Notes under the pieces: model-generated
The model's database searches: none
Told to the model about the DNA's origin: nothing
What the model saw: only the letters and a program-made list of their open reading frames with translations
Assembly: GCA_034428395.1 (NCBI GenBank)
Contig: DAOUHX010000539.1
Location: forward strand, 1-39,340
DNA length: 39,340 nt
Reading direction: 5' to 3'
Origin: Bin5 sp034428395
GTDB lineage: Bacteria > Chloroflexota > Anaerolineae > Caldilineales > Caldilineaceae
Shown: in pieces, positions 27,421-35,018 of the stretch
Numbering within the stretch: position 1 is the first letter of the stretch
Layout of the letters: each line of letters opens with the position of its first letter
Translations under genes and position numbers: made by a program

Positions 27421-28956
27421 TCAGCCTAGAATGACAGGCTCCTCGGGAAAGTGAAGCAATCGCGGCCGTTCGCGTTGGGCCAGCGCAATGACGATAGTCA
27501 GAGGGCCCAGGCGACCCCAAAACATGGTAAAGGCAATCAGGATCTGCCCCCAGGCACTCAGCTCTGAAGTGAATCCCAGGGAATATCCCGCGTTGGCGAA
27601 CGCGCTCACGACCTCGAATCCAAGCGCGAAAATGTCGCCACGGTGAAGCAGCGACAAGAGCATCGTTACGCCCGCGACGAGGAGCGTGCTGACGGTCATG
27701 ATTGCGACGGCCTTGTTGAGCGTCTCCCTGGGTACGGAGCGGCCGAAAGCAACCGCTTCGTTGTCTCCTCCTTTGGCCGTTGCAATAGCCGAGATGAGGA
27801 GGACGCCGACGGTGCTGCTGGTGACCCCGCCGGCCATGCTGGCCGGCGCGCCGCCGATAAACATCCAGAAGAGAAGCATGAGCTGTGTGCTCTGGCTGAG
27901 ACTGTCCAGGGGTAATATAGTCAGCCCTGCCGTGCGCGCCGAGATGACTGTGAATACGCTGACGGCCAGCTGCTCGCCGGCAGAGTAGGAGGCAAGGGTG
28001 ACCTGGTAGAACTGCCGGTCGAGAAGCATGACGGCAAGGCCGGTAAGCAGGAGTGCACCGCTCAGGAAAAGCGTGATACGCGTATTGAGTGCCAGCATTC
28101 GGTTCCTGAAGAAGCTTGTCACATCGTATAGCACGGCGACGCCGACGCCGCCCAATATGATGAGAACGGCCATCACGGCGAGCGAAAAGTAGTCGGAGCT
28201 GAATCCGAAAACCGGAGGGCGGCCGCTGCCGCTGAAGAGATCGAAGCCGGCGTTGCAGTAGCTGCTGACCGCATGGAACAGGGCCAGCCAGAGCGCCTCG
28301 GCGTCCGGGAGCTCAGTGCGCCAGCGCAGCCACAGCAGGATGGTCCCGACCGCTTCGATCGCCAGCGTTACGACGAGAACGTAGAGGGCGAGATTGGCCG
28401 CGCTGCCGAGCCGTCCCCAACGGCGGCTGAATGAGACGAGTCTCTCGGAGCCGAAAGATTGCTGGATCATAAAGCGTTCATTGAGGGTGACCCGCCGCCC
28501 GACCAGGCGGAACAGCAGCACGCTGAACGCGATGAATCCAACGCCTCCGACCTGGAGAAGGAAGAGGATAATGAGTTGGCCGAATCGCGTCAGGTCTGTC
28601 GCTGTGGTCAGAACACCCAACCCGGTAACTGTGACCGCGCTCGTCGCCGTGAAGAGCGCTTCGATCCAGGTTATGGAGACGTCCGCTGGCGACGCCGCGG
28701 GCAGTTTGAGCAGAAGCGTACCGAGCAGGATGATGCCGGCGAAACCGATGATCAGTACATGCGCCGAATGCAGTCGGGACCTGCGCTGCCGTGCGCCCAT
28801 CCGTCTCCGCCCGTCAATGCTGTGAGCCCCTTGGCTCCGGCCAGGGCTCGTTGCATCAGGCGGCTCCGAATCCAACTTCAGTAGAAAATCTCGCGAAGCT
28901 TCCTGCGCGTTCTCATCTCGTGGCTGCCGGTCAGACCCGACCGGAAGGTTGCTCAT
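27421..28956 (-). CDS. Trk/Ktr-type potassium transporter membrane subunit (KtrB/TrkH)
   Basis: A 511-residue membrane protein of the TrkH/KtrB family with four internal membrane-pore-membrane repeats. The pore loops with their selectivity glycines are visible: AVTVTGLGVLTT, SSYCNAGFDLFS, SARTAGLTILPL and SAFANAGYSLGF. A gating-loop-like small-residue stretch occurs in MFIGGAPASMAGGVTSS. The N-terminus has a polar extension of about 60 residues before the first helix (HVLIIGFAGIILLGTLLL), longer than most KtrB; a later start (M53) is possible. No cytosolic RCK partner (KtrA/TrkA) gene is in the window, although one is normally needed for regulation. Confidence 0.9.
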   Translation of the reverse strand: MSNLPVGSDRQPRDENAQEASRDFLLKLDSEPPDATSPGRSQGAHSIDGRRRMGARQRRSRLHSAHVLIIGFAGIILLGTLLLKLPAASPADVSITWIEALFTATSAVTVTGLGVLTTATDLTRFGQLIILFLLQVGGVGFIAFSVLLFRLVGRRVTLNERFMIQQSFGSERLVSFSRRWGRLGSAANLALYVLVVTLAIEAVGTILLWLRWRTELPDAEALWLALFHAVSSYCNAGFDLFSGSGRPPVFGFSSDYFSLAVMAVLIILGGVGVAVLYDVTSFFRNRMLALNTRITLFLSGALLLTGLAVMLLDRQFYQVTLASYSAGEQLAVSVFTVISARTAGLTILPLDSLSQSTQLMLLFWMFIGGAPASMAGGVTSSTVGVLLISAIATAKGGDNEAVAFGRSVPRETLNKAVAIMTVSTLLVAGVTMLLSLLHRGDIFALGFEVVSAFANAGYSLGFTSELSAWGQILIAFTMFWGRLGPLTIVIALAQRERPRLLHFPEEPVILG

Positions 28957-29194
28957 CGTCTAAGCCGCGTGTCTGGATGTCCCCAATTTTCCGGACCTGC
29001 CTGGAAGCGAAGCGCACAGTGTAACGCCAAGCGTAATGTACACGCGAGAAACTCTGCGGGCAAAAATGGACGAGCCAAATGGGTCCGACCGAGCCCACGC
29101 CGTCGAGGCAAGGAACCCCTCCCACTTTACATTCTACTTTGTATAAAAACTATTATAGGGAATGAAAATGCAACTGGTTTGACCTCGCCTCTTT

Positions 29195-29383
29195 TTGGCC
29201 GTCGGGGTCACGCGAACGGCAAAGCCGGGACTAGGTTGGGCATTCTGGCCGGAACTGCATGCGCCGGTTCTCAATTTTGTGATACCCTTCTATGCGAACT
29301 CAACCCACGGCGTGCCGTTGTTCAAGAATGCAAGGATAGAGACGTACCCAAACATGATGCACAAGGAGTTGACTGAGGAGTAG
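29195..29383 (+). CDS. Possible gene fragment, unknown
   Basis: A 62-residue frame ending in TAG. Its second half (GWAFWPELHAPVLNFVIPF, then THGVPLFKNARIETYP) reads like the C-terminal end of a real protein, with the aromatic/proline rhythm of an enzyme. There is no good start or ribosome site. It is most simply a decayed 3' end. Family not recognised. Confidence 0.25.
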   Translation: MAVGVTRTAKPGLGWAFWPELHAPVLNFVIPFYANSTHGVPLFKNARIETYPNMMHKELTEE

Positions 29384-29598
29384 AAAGGGCTGACTGCCGG
29401 CTGCACCGGGGATGAGGGCTCTAACGGCCGTCTACAACAACCTGCCTAAAAGGTCCTTCGAACATCTCGTCCGCTTACGCCCCAACGAGTACCGCCCATC
29501 GGCGGCACTAGTGATTCGAACCTGGAAGCCTTACGAAGCGATGAAACGCTGCGTCTCAAGCGGGTGCCGCATTCCCCTCTTCACTCCATCTCTGCAAT

Positions 29599-29994
29599 AT
29601 GGGCGGAGAGGAGAACTGGACTTGCCACTATGCGATGCTTTCCATGCACCCGGGCAGCATCCAGCCTGACAGGCATTTTTGGGCCGGCATACCGACGCGG
29701 ACGCTCTCTTTGTTTGATATCCTGCCAGAAATTCCGCCCGATGCAAATGAACTGCGCCTCACGGCCTACGAACGGGAGACGCTGAAGCCGGCCTATGAGG
29801 CGGATACGTGGCCTTCCGAAGTGGTCGTTGCGCGGGTGCAAGCAAGAAAAGTGGGCACTCTGGTCCCGGCGATTGAAGCGCCTCCCTTCGGACCGAATCA
29901 GCCAAACAAGATCACCCTTCTCATTAACAGTATTTCTTGCCATTTCAACCGCATTCAGGTAGTCTGCACAGTCGGAAAACAGGGCCTACGCTAG
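29599..29994 (+). CDS. Possible gene fragment, unknown
   Basis: A 131-residue frame. Residues about 15-85 (HPGSIQPDRHFWAG, LFDILPEIPPDANELRL, YEADTWPSEVVVARV) use codons like the neighbouring genes, whereas the last 25 residues are AT-rich and non-descript. No ribosome site precedes the ATG. It may be a piece of a broken gene. No family recognised. Confidence 0.25.
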   Translation: MGGEENWTCHYAMLSMHPGSIQPDRHFWAGIPTRTLSLFDILPEIPPDANELRLTAYERETLKPAYEADTWPSEVVVARVQARKVGTLVPAIEAPPFGPNQPNKITLLINSISCHFNRIQVVCTVGKQGLR

Positions 29995-30035
29995 GCCTTT
30001 GGGCTGAGTCTGCCAATCAAGAGAGCGCCAAGCCA

Positions 30036-30758
30036 ATGATCCTTTACTTGATACGCCACGGTCAATCAACCAATAATCTGCTCGACGAAGAGTTGAAGAA
30101 GCAGACCGAACCGTCCTCCTTTGATGATTACATGAAGCGGCGTGTCTCAGAACCGCCTTTGACCGCGAATGGGGAAAGACAAGCGGACAAATTGGGAAGA
30201 TTCATCGGCAGCCTGCCGGTCGCCCACCTCTACTGCAGCCCCATGCTGCGAACGATGCAGACGATGCGGCCGGTGGCCGCGTCCCTCGGCAGCGCTCCCT
30301 CAGTCTGGGTGGATCTGCACGAGCACGGAGGGATTTTCCAGCGTGCGAGCGCTGACGCGGAGGCAGTCGGGTTCCCTGGCATGGGCCGGACGGAGATGGC
30401 GGCGAACTTTCCTGGCTACCGACTTGACGGCATAAGCGAGAAGGGATGGTGGTTTGGCGGCGAGGAGGACCGGGCAGGCTGCCATGCGCGGGCGGCGCGG
30501 GTCCTGGAGGAGCTTCACAGGATGGCGCAGGAGCTGGCGACGGACGAAACAGTTGCCGCCATCAGCCACGGTACGTTCATGGACAGTCTGCTCAAGGCGA
30601 TTGTCGGCCGGCTTCCGGGCAACGAGTTCTACTTCAACCACCACAATACAGGCATAACGCGCGTCGACTTCCTTCCCTGGGAAGACAGAAGTTGCGCTGC
30701 CTTCATTCGCTACGTGAACCGGATCGACCATCTGGCTGACGATGAGCCGACCTACTGA
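30036..30758 (+). CDS. Histidine phosphatase superfamily protein (phosphoglycerate mutase-like)
   Basis: A 240-residue branch-1 histidine phosphatase. The phospho-accepting histidine is H8 in LYLIRHGQSTNN, the supporting arginine lies in CSPMLRTMQT, and the second catalytic histidine is H178 in AAISHGTFMD. The internal PPLTANGERQADKLG is typical. Substrates in this family range from phosphosugars to nucleotides and proteins, so only the class is assigned. The frame extends back to 29937, but the ATG at 30036 immediately precedes the RHG motif, as normal. The ThrH gene begins 14 bases after its stop, indicating an operon. Confidence 0.85.
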   Translation: MILYLIRHGQSTNNLLDEELKKQTEPSSFDDYMKRRVSEPPLTANGERQADKLGRFIGSLPVAHLYCSPMLRTMQTMRPVAASLGSAPSVWVDLHEHGGIFQRASADAEAVGFPGMGRTEMAANFPGYRLDGISEKGWWFGGEEDRAGCHARAARVLEELHRMAQELATDETVAAISHGTFMDSLLKAIVGRLPGNEFYFNHHNTGITRVDFLPWEDRSCAAFIRYVNRIDHLADDEPTY

Positions 30759-30772
30759 GAGAGGAGAATCGC

Positions 30773-31396
30773 TTGTCTGATCCGAGACCCAGGCTTATTG
30801 CCAGCGACCTGGAGGGCGTGCTTGTTCCGGAGATCTGGATCGCGTTTGCCGAGAAGACCGGCATCGAGCAGCTGCGGCTGACGACGCGGGACGTTCCCGA
30901 CTACGATCAACTGATGCAGATGCGGATCGAGATCCTGGGCGAGCGCAAGTTGCGTCTGCAGGACATCCAGGAGGTCATTGCGACAATCTCCCCGTTGCCG
31001 GGAGCCGAGGAGTTTGCGGGCTGGATTCGCGAGCGGACGCAGTTTGTGGTGCTGTCGGACACATTCTACGAGTTCGCCATGCCATTGATGGCAAAGCTCG
31101 GCTATCCCACCATATTCTGCCACTCACTTGAAGTCGATGAGGCTGGGTCGATTACAGGCTATCGACTGCGCCTCGAAGAATCGAAGCGCAGCGCGGTCAA
31201 GGCCTTCGGCGAGCTCCAGTTTCATACGCTCGCGCTGGGCGACTCATATAACGACATTGCAATGTTGCAGCGCGCCGATTTGGGCGTGCTCTTTGATCCT
31301 CCGCAAAATGTCGTTGACGACTATCCCGGCCTGCCGGTGGTCCGCGACTACGCAGAGGCCAGAACTCTCATCCAACGGTGGCTGGCCGCGGGATGA
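30773..31396 (+). CDS. thrH: Phosphoserine phosphatase / homoserine phosphotransferase ThrH
   Basis: A 207-residue HAD-superfamily enzyme closely resembling Pseudomonas ThrH, which dephosphorylates phosphoserine and can transfer the phosphate to homoserine. Diagnostic segments: SDLEGVLVPEIWIAFAEKTGI (nucleophile D12, with E14 in place of the usual second Asp, as in ThrH), TTRDVPDYDQLM, LQDIQEVIATI, the motif II segment VVLSDTFYEFAMPLM, and motif III/IV ALGDSYNDIAML. Length equals the family. The start is a TTG at 30773 with GAGGAG six bases upstream. It links serine and threonine metabolism. The partner gene upstream is a histidine phosphatase. Confidence 0.93.
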   Translation: MSDPRPRLIASDLEGVLVPEIWIAFAEKTGIEQLRLTTRDVPDYDQLMQMRIEILGERKLRLQDIQEVIATISPLPGAEEFAGWIRERTQFVVLSDTFYEFAMPLMAKLGYPTIFCHSLEVDEAGSITGYRLRLEESKRSAVKAFGELQFHTLALGDSYNDIAMLQRADLGVLFDPPQNVVDDYPGLPVVRDYAEARTLIQRWLAAG

Positions 31397-31609
31397 ATGC
31401 CGCAAGCGTCAGGAAGGCAAAAGGTATCTGCGAGCACATAGCCTGGTCTTGTCCAACCAGGTACCGGTAAGGGTGTGCACTTTGGCAGCTCGAAGCCTCA
31501 AACCTTCCGATTCCCGGCGGCCAGGGGCTCGCGGGCGCCATTACGAAAGATTGGGGCGAGCTGCAGGGAATAGAGTATAGGATTCAGGGGTTCGTTCTCG
31601 GCCGGCACT

Positions 31610-31627
31610 CTCAGCCAGAAGGCTGAG
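31610..31627 (+). other. Hairpin at the start of the membrane-protein gene
   Basis: CTCAGCC and GGCTGAG form a perfect 7-bp stem around AGAA, ending at the first base of the putative GTG start at 31627. It could occlude that start or favour the ATG at 31651. The rest of the 31397-31626 interval shows only a second small stem (31442-31447 with 31456-31461). Confidence 0.35.
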
Positions 31628-32157
31628 TGAATTCTCTTTGGGCTGCAGGGATGGGTGAAACAAACCAACGTCTTGGGAAAAGCGGGCCACAGTCCGGCGC
31701 GGCCGAGGTCGTGACGGTTTTCGGCTACATCCTAGCCGTATCCTATCCCATCCTGGCGCTTTCTACCGGCGTGCGGGCCCTGTTTCAGCTTTTCATCAAA
31801 GAGGACGTTGTCAACTATCTGGCGCCGGGCCTCAGCCTCGTGGCCGCGGTCTGCTACCTTACGGCCACGATCGGGTTCGCCCGCCGCGAACGCTGGGGCT
31901 GGTGGCTTTCGGTCGGCGTGCTGAGCTTGGAGACGACGCTGACGCTGGTCGTCGGTGGCCTCAGTCTTGCGCTTCCCGAACTCATCGGACGCACTGTTTG
32001 GCGGCATTTCGGGGCCGATTACGGCTACTTTCCTCTCTTCCAGCCCTTAATTGGCCTCGTCTGGCTGTTGTGGCCTGCCACGATGCGGCAATACGGAGTG
32101 CGGTTCGGGTGGGCGGCGCTTGTGCACGCCCCGATTGCGGACGGGACCGACGAGTAG
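31627..32157 (+). CDS. Four-helix membrane protein of unknown function
   Basis: A 176-residue hydrophobic protein with four predicted helices: about 30-55 (TVFGYILAVSYPILALSTGVRALF), 65-82 (LAPGLSLVAAVCYLTATIG), 90-118 (WGWWLSVGVLSLETTLTLVVGGLSLAL) and 132-150 (YFPLFQPLIGLVWLLWPATM). I do not recognise a family. The start may be GTG 31627 or ATG 31651. Its TAG stop abuts the ATG of the ABC permease gene, so the two are co-translated and probably functionally linked. Confidence 0.7.
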   Translation: MNSLWAAGMGETNQRLGKSGPQSGAAEVVTVFGYILAVSYPILALSTGVRALFQLFIKEDVVNYLAPGLSLVAAVCYLTATIGFARRERWGWWLSVGVLSLETTLTLVVGGLSLALPELIGRTVWRHFGADYGYFPLFQPLIGLVWLLWPATMRQYGVRFGWAALVHAPIADGTDE

Positions 32158-33864
32158 ATGAGCAGGGATTCTGAGTCGGCCGCGCCGCCGCGCCGCGGCA
32201 TTGCCTACGAAGTTCTGCGCAAGGCCTACCAATCCGGGCCGATGCACAGCTCGGAAGAGGCATTTCGCGGGTCTGTCCACAGGATAAGCGGGCAACTCTT
32301 CCGCGCCGGTGTGCTGCTGATCGCGCTTGCGATGCTTTTGCCTCCGGCCTATCTGGTCTACCGTGCCGGCGGTGCCGGCTTGGCAGAGTCGATCGATCTG
32401 CTTGCGCGCGTTCGCACGGCCCGTATTCTGTGGAACAGCTTTCTTCTAGTGGCATGCGTCACGACGCTATCCGTGGCGGTTGCGCTGCCTCTGGCTTGGC
32501 TGACCGAGCGAACCGACCTGCCGGGCCGGCGCGTCTGGACGGTGCTGGCGATGATGCCGCTGGTCGTGCCTAGCTACGTGGGAGGCTTCGCCCTGATAGC
32601 GATGTTCGGTCCGCGCGGGCTGCTGCAGGAGCTTTTGTCCCCGCTCGGTGTGGAGCGGTTGCCTTCGATCTACGGGTTTACGGGCGCACTGTGGACCCTG
32701 ACGCTCTTCACCTATCCCTACGTATATATGAGCGTTCGTGCCGCGCTGCAGAGGCTTGACAAGTCGATGGAGGAGGCCGCCCGTTCGCTGGGGAGCAGCG
32801 CGTGGGAGACGTTTTGGCGTGTGACCCTGCCGAACCTGCGGCCCGCGATAGCTGCGGGCGGGCTGCTGGTCGCCCTGTACACGCTGAGCGATTTTGGCGC
32901 GGTCTCGCTGCTGCGCTACAACAGCTTTACGCGCGCGATATTTGTTCAGTATTTGAGCAGTTTTGACCGGCATCTGGCGTCTATGCTTTCCTTGGCGCTG
33001 GTCGTGTTTACGATTATACTCTTGCTGTTGGAACGGAACAGTAGGGGGCGGGGACGGCCGCGTCATTATCGCAGTGGGGCGGGCGTGGCCCGGCGCCGCG
33101 GCCGTATCGAGCTTGGAAGTTGGAAGGTGCCCTCGCTGCTCTATTGCGGCGTGGTTGTGATGGCTGCGCTGGTCATGCCAACGGCGGTGATCTCGTATTG
33201 GCTGCTGCGCGGGTTGGCATCCGGTGAGGCCCTGGCTCCCGTTTGGGTCGCGACAGTCAACAGTTTTAGGGCAGGTGCGCTGGCAGCCATGTTTACGGCC
33301 GTGCTGGGTTTTGTGGTTGCCTATGCTGCCGTACGATTGCAGGGCCGGTTGATGGGCTTGGCCGCGCGAGCTGTGTACATCGGCTACGGCCTGCCCGGGA
33401 TAGTCATAGCCCTCAGCCTGGTCTTCTTTGGGGCCAACTTTGCGCCGGGCATCTACCAGACGATGTGGATGCTCGTATTCGCCTACGTCGTGCGCTTCTT
33501 GCCGCAAGCGATGGGTGCAATGCAGATCAGTCTCTTGCAGATGAATCCCCGGCTGGAGGAGGCGGGTCGCAGTCTGGGGCTGGGCAATCGTGCTGTGATC
33601 TGGCGCATAACCGCCCCAATTGTGCGCCCGGGCGTTCTGGCGGGAATGGCGCTTGTCTTTCTGACGACGGTCAAGGAGTTGCCCGCGACGCTGCTCCTGA
33701 GCCCGACCGGATTCTCGACGCTGGCTACGCAGATCTGGGCCGCGACCGATGAGGCCTTCTTTACCAGGGCGGCCGCGCCTGCGCTCATGCTGCTGGCGAT
33801 GTCGGCGCTGGGTGTATTTCTCGTCTTGATGCAGGAAGAGAGAGACTGGGTCAGCGTCGATTGA
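32158..33864 (+). CDS. Iron(III)-type ABC transporter fused permease (FbpB/ThiP-like)
   Basis: A 568-residue permease with two homologous halves, each ending in an EAA loop for ATPase docking: EEAARSLGSSAWETFWRVTLPN in the first and EEAGRSLGLGNRAVIWRITAPI in the second. This duplicated architecture is typical of Fe3+ (FbpB/AfuB/SfuB) and thiamine (ThiP) importers. The first half has MMPLVVPSYVGGFALIAMFG, characteristic of the iron subgroup. A basic cytosolic linker (RGRGRPRHYRSGAGVARRRGR) joins the halves. ATG 32158 abuts the previous stop; M29 is an alternative start. The ATPase gene follows after 28 bases. No binding-protein gene is in the window. Confidence 0.88.
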   Translation: MSRDSESAAPPRRGIAYEVLRKAYQSGPMHSSEEAFRGSVHRISGQLFRAGVLLIALAMLLPPAYLVYRAGGAGLAESIDLLARVRTARILWNSFLLVACVTTLSVAVALPLAWLTERTDLPGRRVWTVLAMMPLVVPSYVGGFALIAMFGPRGLLQELLSPLGVERLPSIYGFTGALWTLTLFTYPYVYMSVRAALQRLDKSMEEAARSLGSSAWETFWRVTLPNLRPAIAAGGLLVALYTLSDFGAVSLLRYNSFTRAIFVQYLSSFDRHLASMLSLALVVFTIILLLLERNSRGRGRPRHYRSGAGVARRRGRIELGSWKVPSLLYCGVVVMAALVMPTAVISYWLLRGLASGEALAPVWVATVNSFRAGALAAMFTAVLGFVVAYAAVRLQGRLMGLAARAVYIGYGLPGIVIALSLVFFGANFAPGIYQTMWMLVFAYVVRFLPQAMGAMQISLLQMNPRLEEAGRSLGLGNRAVIWRITAPIVRPGVLAGMALVFLTTVKELPATLLLSPTGFSTLATQIWAATDEAFFTRAAAPALMLLAMSALGVFLVLMQEERDWVSVD

Positions 33865-33892
33865 ACCTCCCATCAGTCTGACTGACGGCACA

Positions 33893-34975
33893 ATGAATCC
33901 AGATCTGACTAAGGCACGAACATCTGACATGGGGCTGCGGCTGGAGGGCGTAACCAAGTGCTTTGACACAGGTTCGGCGCCAATCGTGGCCGCTGACGAA
34001 GTTGCGCTGGAAGTCGGACGGGGCGAACTGATTGCGCTGCTGGGTCCCTCGGGATGCGGCAAGACGACGACGCTGCGCCTCATTGCCGGCTTTGAGCGGG
34101 TGGACTCGGGATTGGTTGAGATTGACGGCAGGGTGGTTGCCGGCAAGGGCGTCCATCTGCCCCCCCAGCTGCGTCGTGTGGGGATGGTGTTTCAGGAATA
34201 CGCCCTGTTCCCACATGTCAACGTTTTGGCCAACATTCAGTTCGGGTTGCGCCGGCTGCCGCAAGAGGCAAGGGCGGCGCGCACGCGCGAGGTAGTGGAG
34301 CTGGCCGGGCTTTCGGGCCTGGAAGGGCGAATGCCGCACCAATTGAGCGGGGGACAGCAGCAGCGGGTCGCGCTGGCGAGGGCCCTGGCCCCCAATCCTG
34401 CCCTTATTTTGCTGGACGAACCGTTCAGCAATCTGGACGCCGGCCTGAGGGCGCGCGTGCGCCAGGAAGTACGTGAAATCCTTCATGCGGCCAACACGAC
34501 AGCCATTTTTGTAACGCACGATCAGGAGGAGGCGTTGAGCCTGGTTGACCGTGTGGCCGTCATGTTGAACGGAAGAGTGGAACAGGTGGCTCCGCCGCTT
34601 GAGCTCTATGCCAACCCAGCCAGCCGCGCTGTGGCCGAATTCATTGGCGAAGCGAACTTCCTGCCAGGCGTCGGGCAAGGGGAGACAATCGAATGCGAAC
34701 TGGGTGTCGTCGCCGCGCGACAGCCGGTTCACGGTCCCGTGGACATTCTCCTGCGGCCCGAAAACATCGAATTGGCCCCGGCGCAACCCGGCCTACCTGC
34801 TTCTCGAGTTCGTGGCACACTCTTTTTCGGCCACGACCAGTTGGTTACCGTGCAATTGCCGACCGGCAGGCACGTGACTGTACGCGCGGGGCCGCTGAGC
34901 GGCTTTGTCCCCGACCAGCCAATGCAGGTGTCGGTACGGGCACCGGTGATCGCATTTGCGAGGCAGGCGGAGTGA
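33893..34975 (+). CDS. Iron(III)-type ABC transporter ATPase (FbpC-like)
   Basis: A 360-residue ATPase of the CUT1/FbpC/PotA group: Walker A GPSGCGKTTT (51-60), Q-loop VFQEYALFPHVNV, signature LSGGQQQRVALARAL, Walker B LILLDEPFSNLD, switch IFVTHDQEEAL, then FIGEANFLPG leading into a TOBE-type C-terminal domain (about 255-355) with the LRPENIEL motif. The pairing with a fused permease supports Fe3+ import; polyamine- or sulfate-type relatives share the domain plan. It ends 43 bases before the Zwf start. Confidence 0.9.
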   Translation: MNPDLTKARTSDMGLRLEGVTKCFDTGSAPIVAADEVALEVGRGELIALLGPSGCGKTTTLRLIAGFERVDSGLVEIDGRVVAGKGVHLPPQLRRVGMVFQEYALFPHVNVLANIQFGLRRLPQEARAARTREVVELAGLSGLEGRMPHQLSGGQQQRVALARALAPNPALILLDEPFSNLDAGLRARVRQEVREILHAANTTAIFVTHDQEEALSLVDRVAVMLNGRVEQVAPPLELYANPASRAVAEFIGEANFLPGVGQGETIECELGVVAARQPVHGPVDILLRPENIELAPAQPGLPASRVRGTLFFGHDQLVTVQLPTGRHVTVRAGPLSGFVPDQPMQVSVRAPVIAFARQAE

Positions 34976-35018
34976 GGCATTTTGCGGCTTCTCTCTCCCC
35001 GCGAAAGGAACACTTAGA

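Larger units (their letters stand above)
28957..30035. other. Gene-poor, probably decayed kilobase
   Basis: About 1.08 kb between the divergent KtrB and histidine-phosphatase genes. No ORF has a recognised domain with a good ribosome site. Around 29126-29156 an AT-rich stretch (TTTACA, then TATTAT after 19 bases) looks promoter-like on the plus strand. Two short plus-strand frames with coding-like codon use (listed separately) suggest remnants of former genes. Confidence 0.5.

Noticed and set aside
30773..31396. Ordinary SerB phosphoserine phosphatase
   Set aside because: The SDLEGVLVPE nucleophile motif, length and internal segments match ThrH rather than SerB, which has DxDST and an N-terminal ACT domain.
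31397..31626. Thiamine (TPP) riboswitch ahead of the ThiP-like permease
   Set aside because: The conserved CTGAGA and ACC-CTTTGAACCTGAT-like blocks are absent; only simple hairpins are seen.
32467..34146. A 559-residue minus ORF opposite the iron-type permease
   Set aside because: Shadow of the real permease and ATPase genes: Arg/Gln/His-rich, no domain, antisense to proteins with clear motifs.
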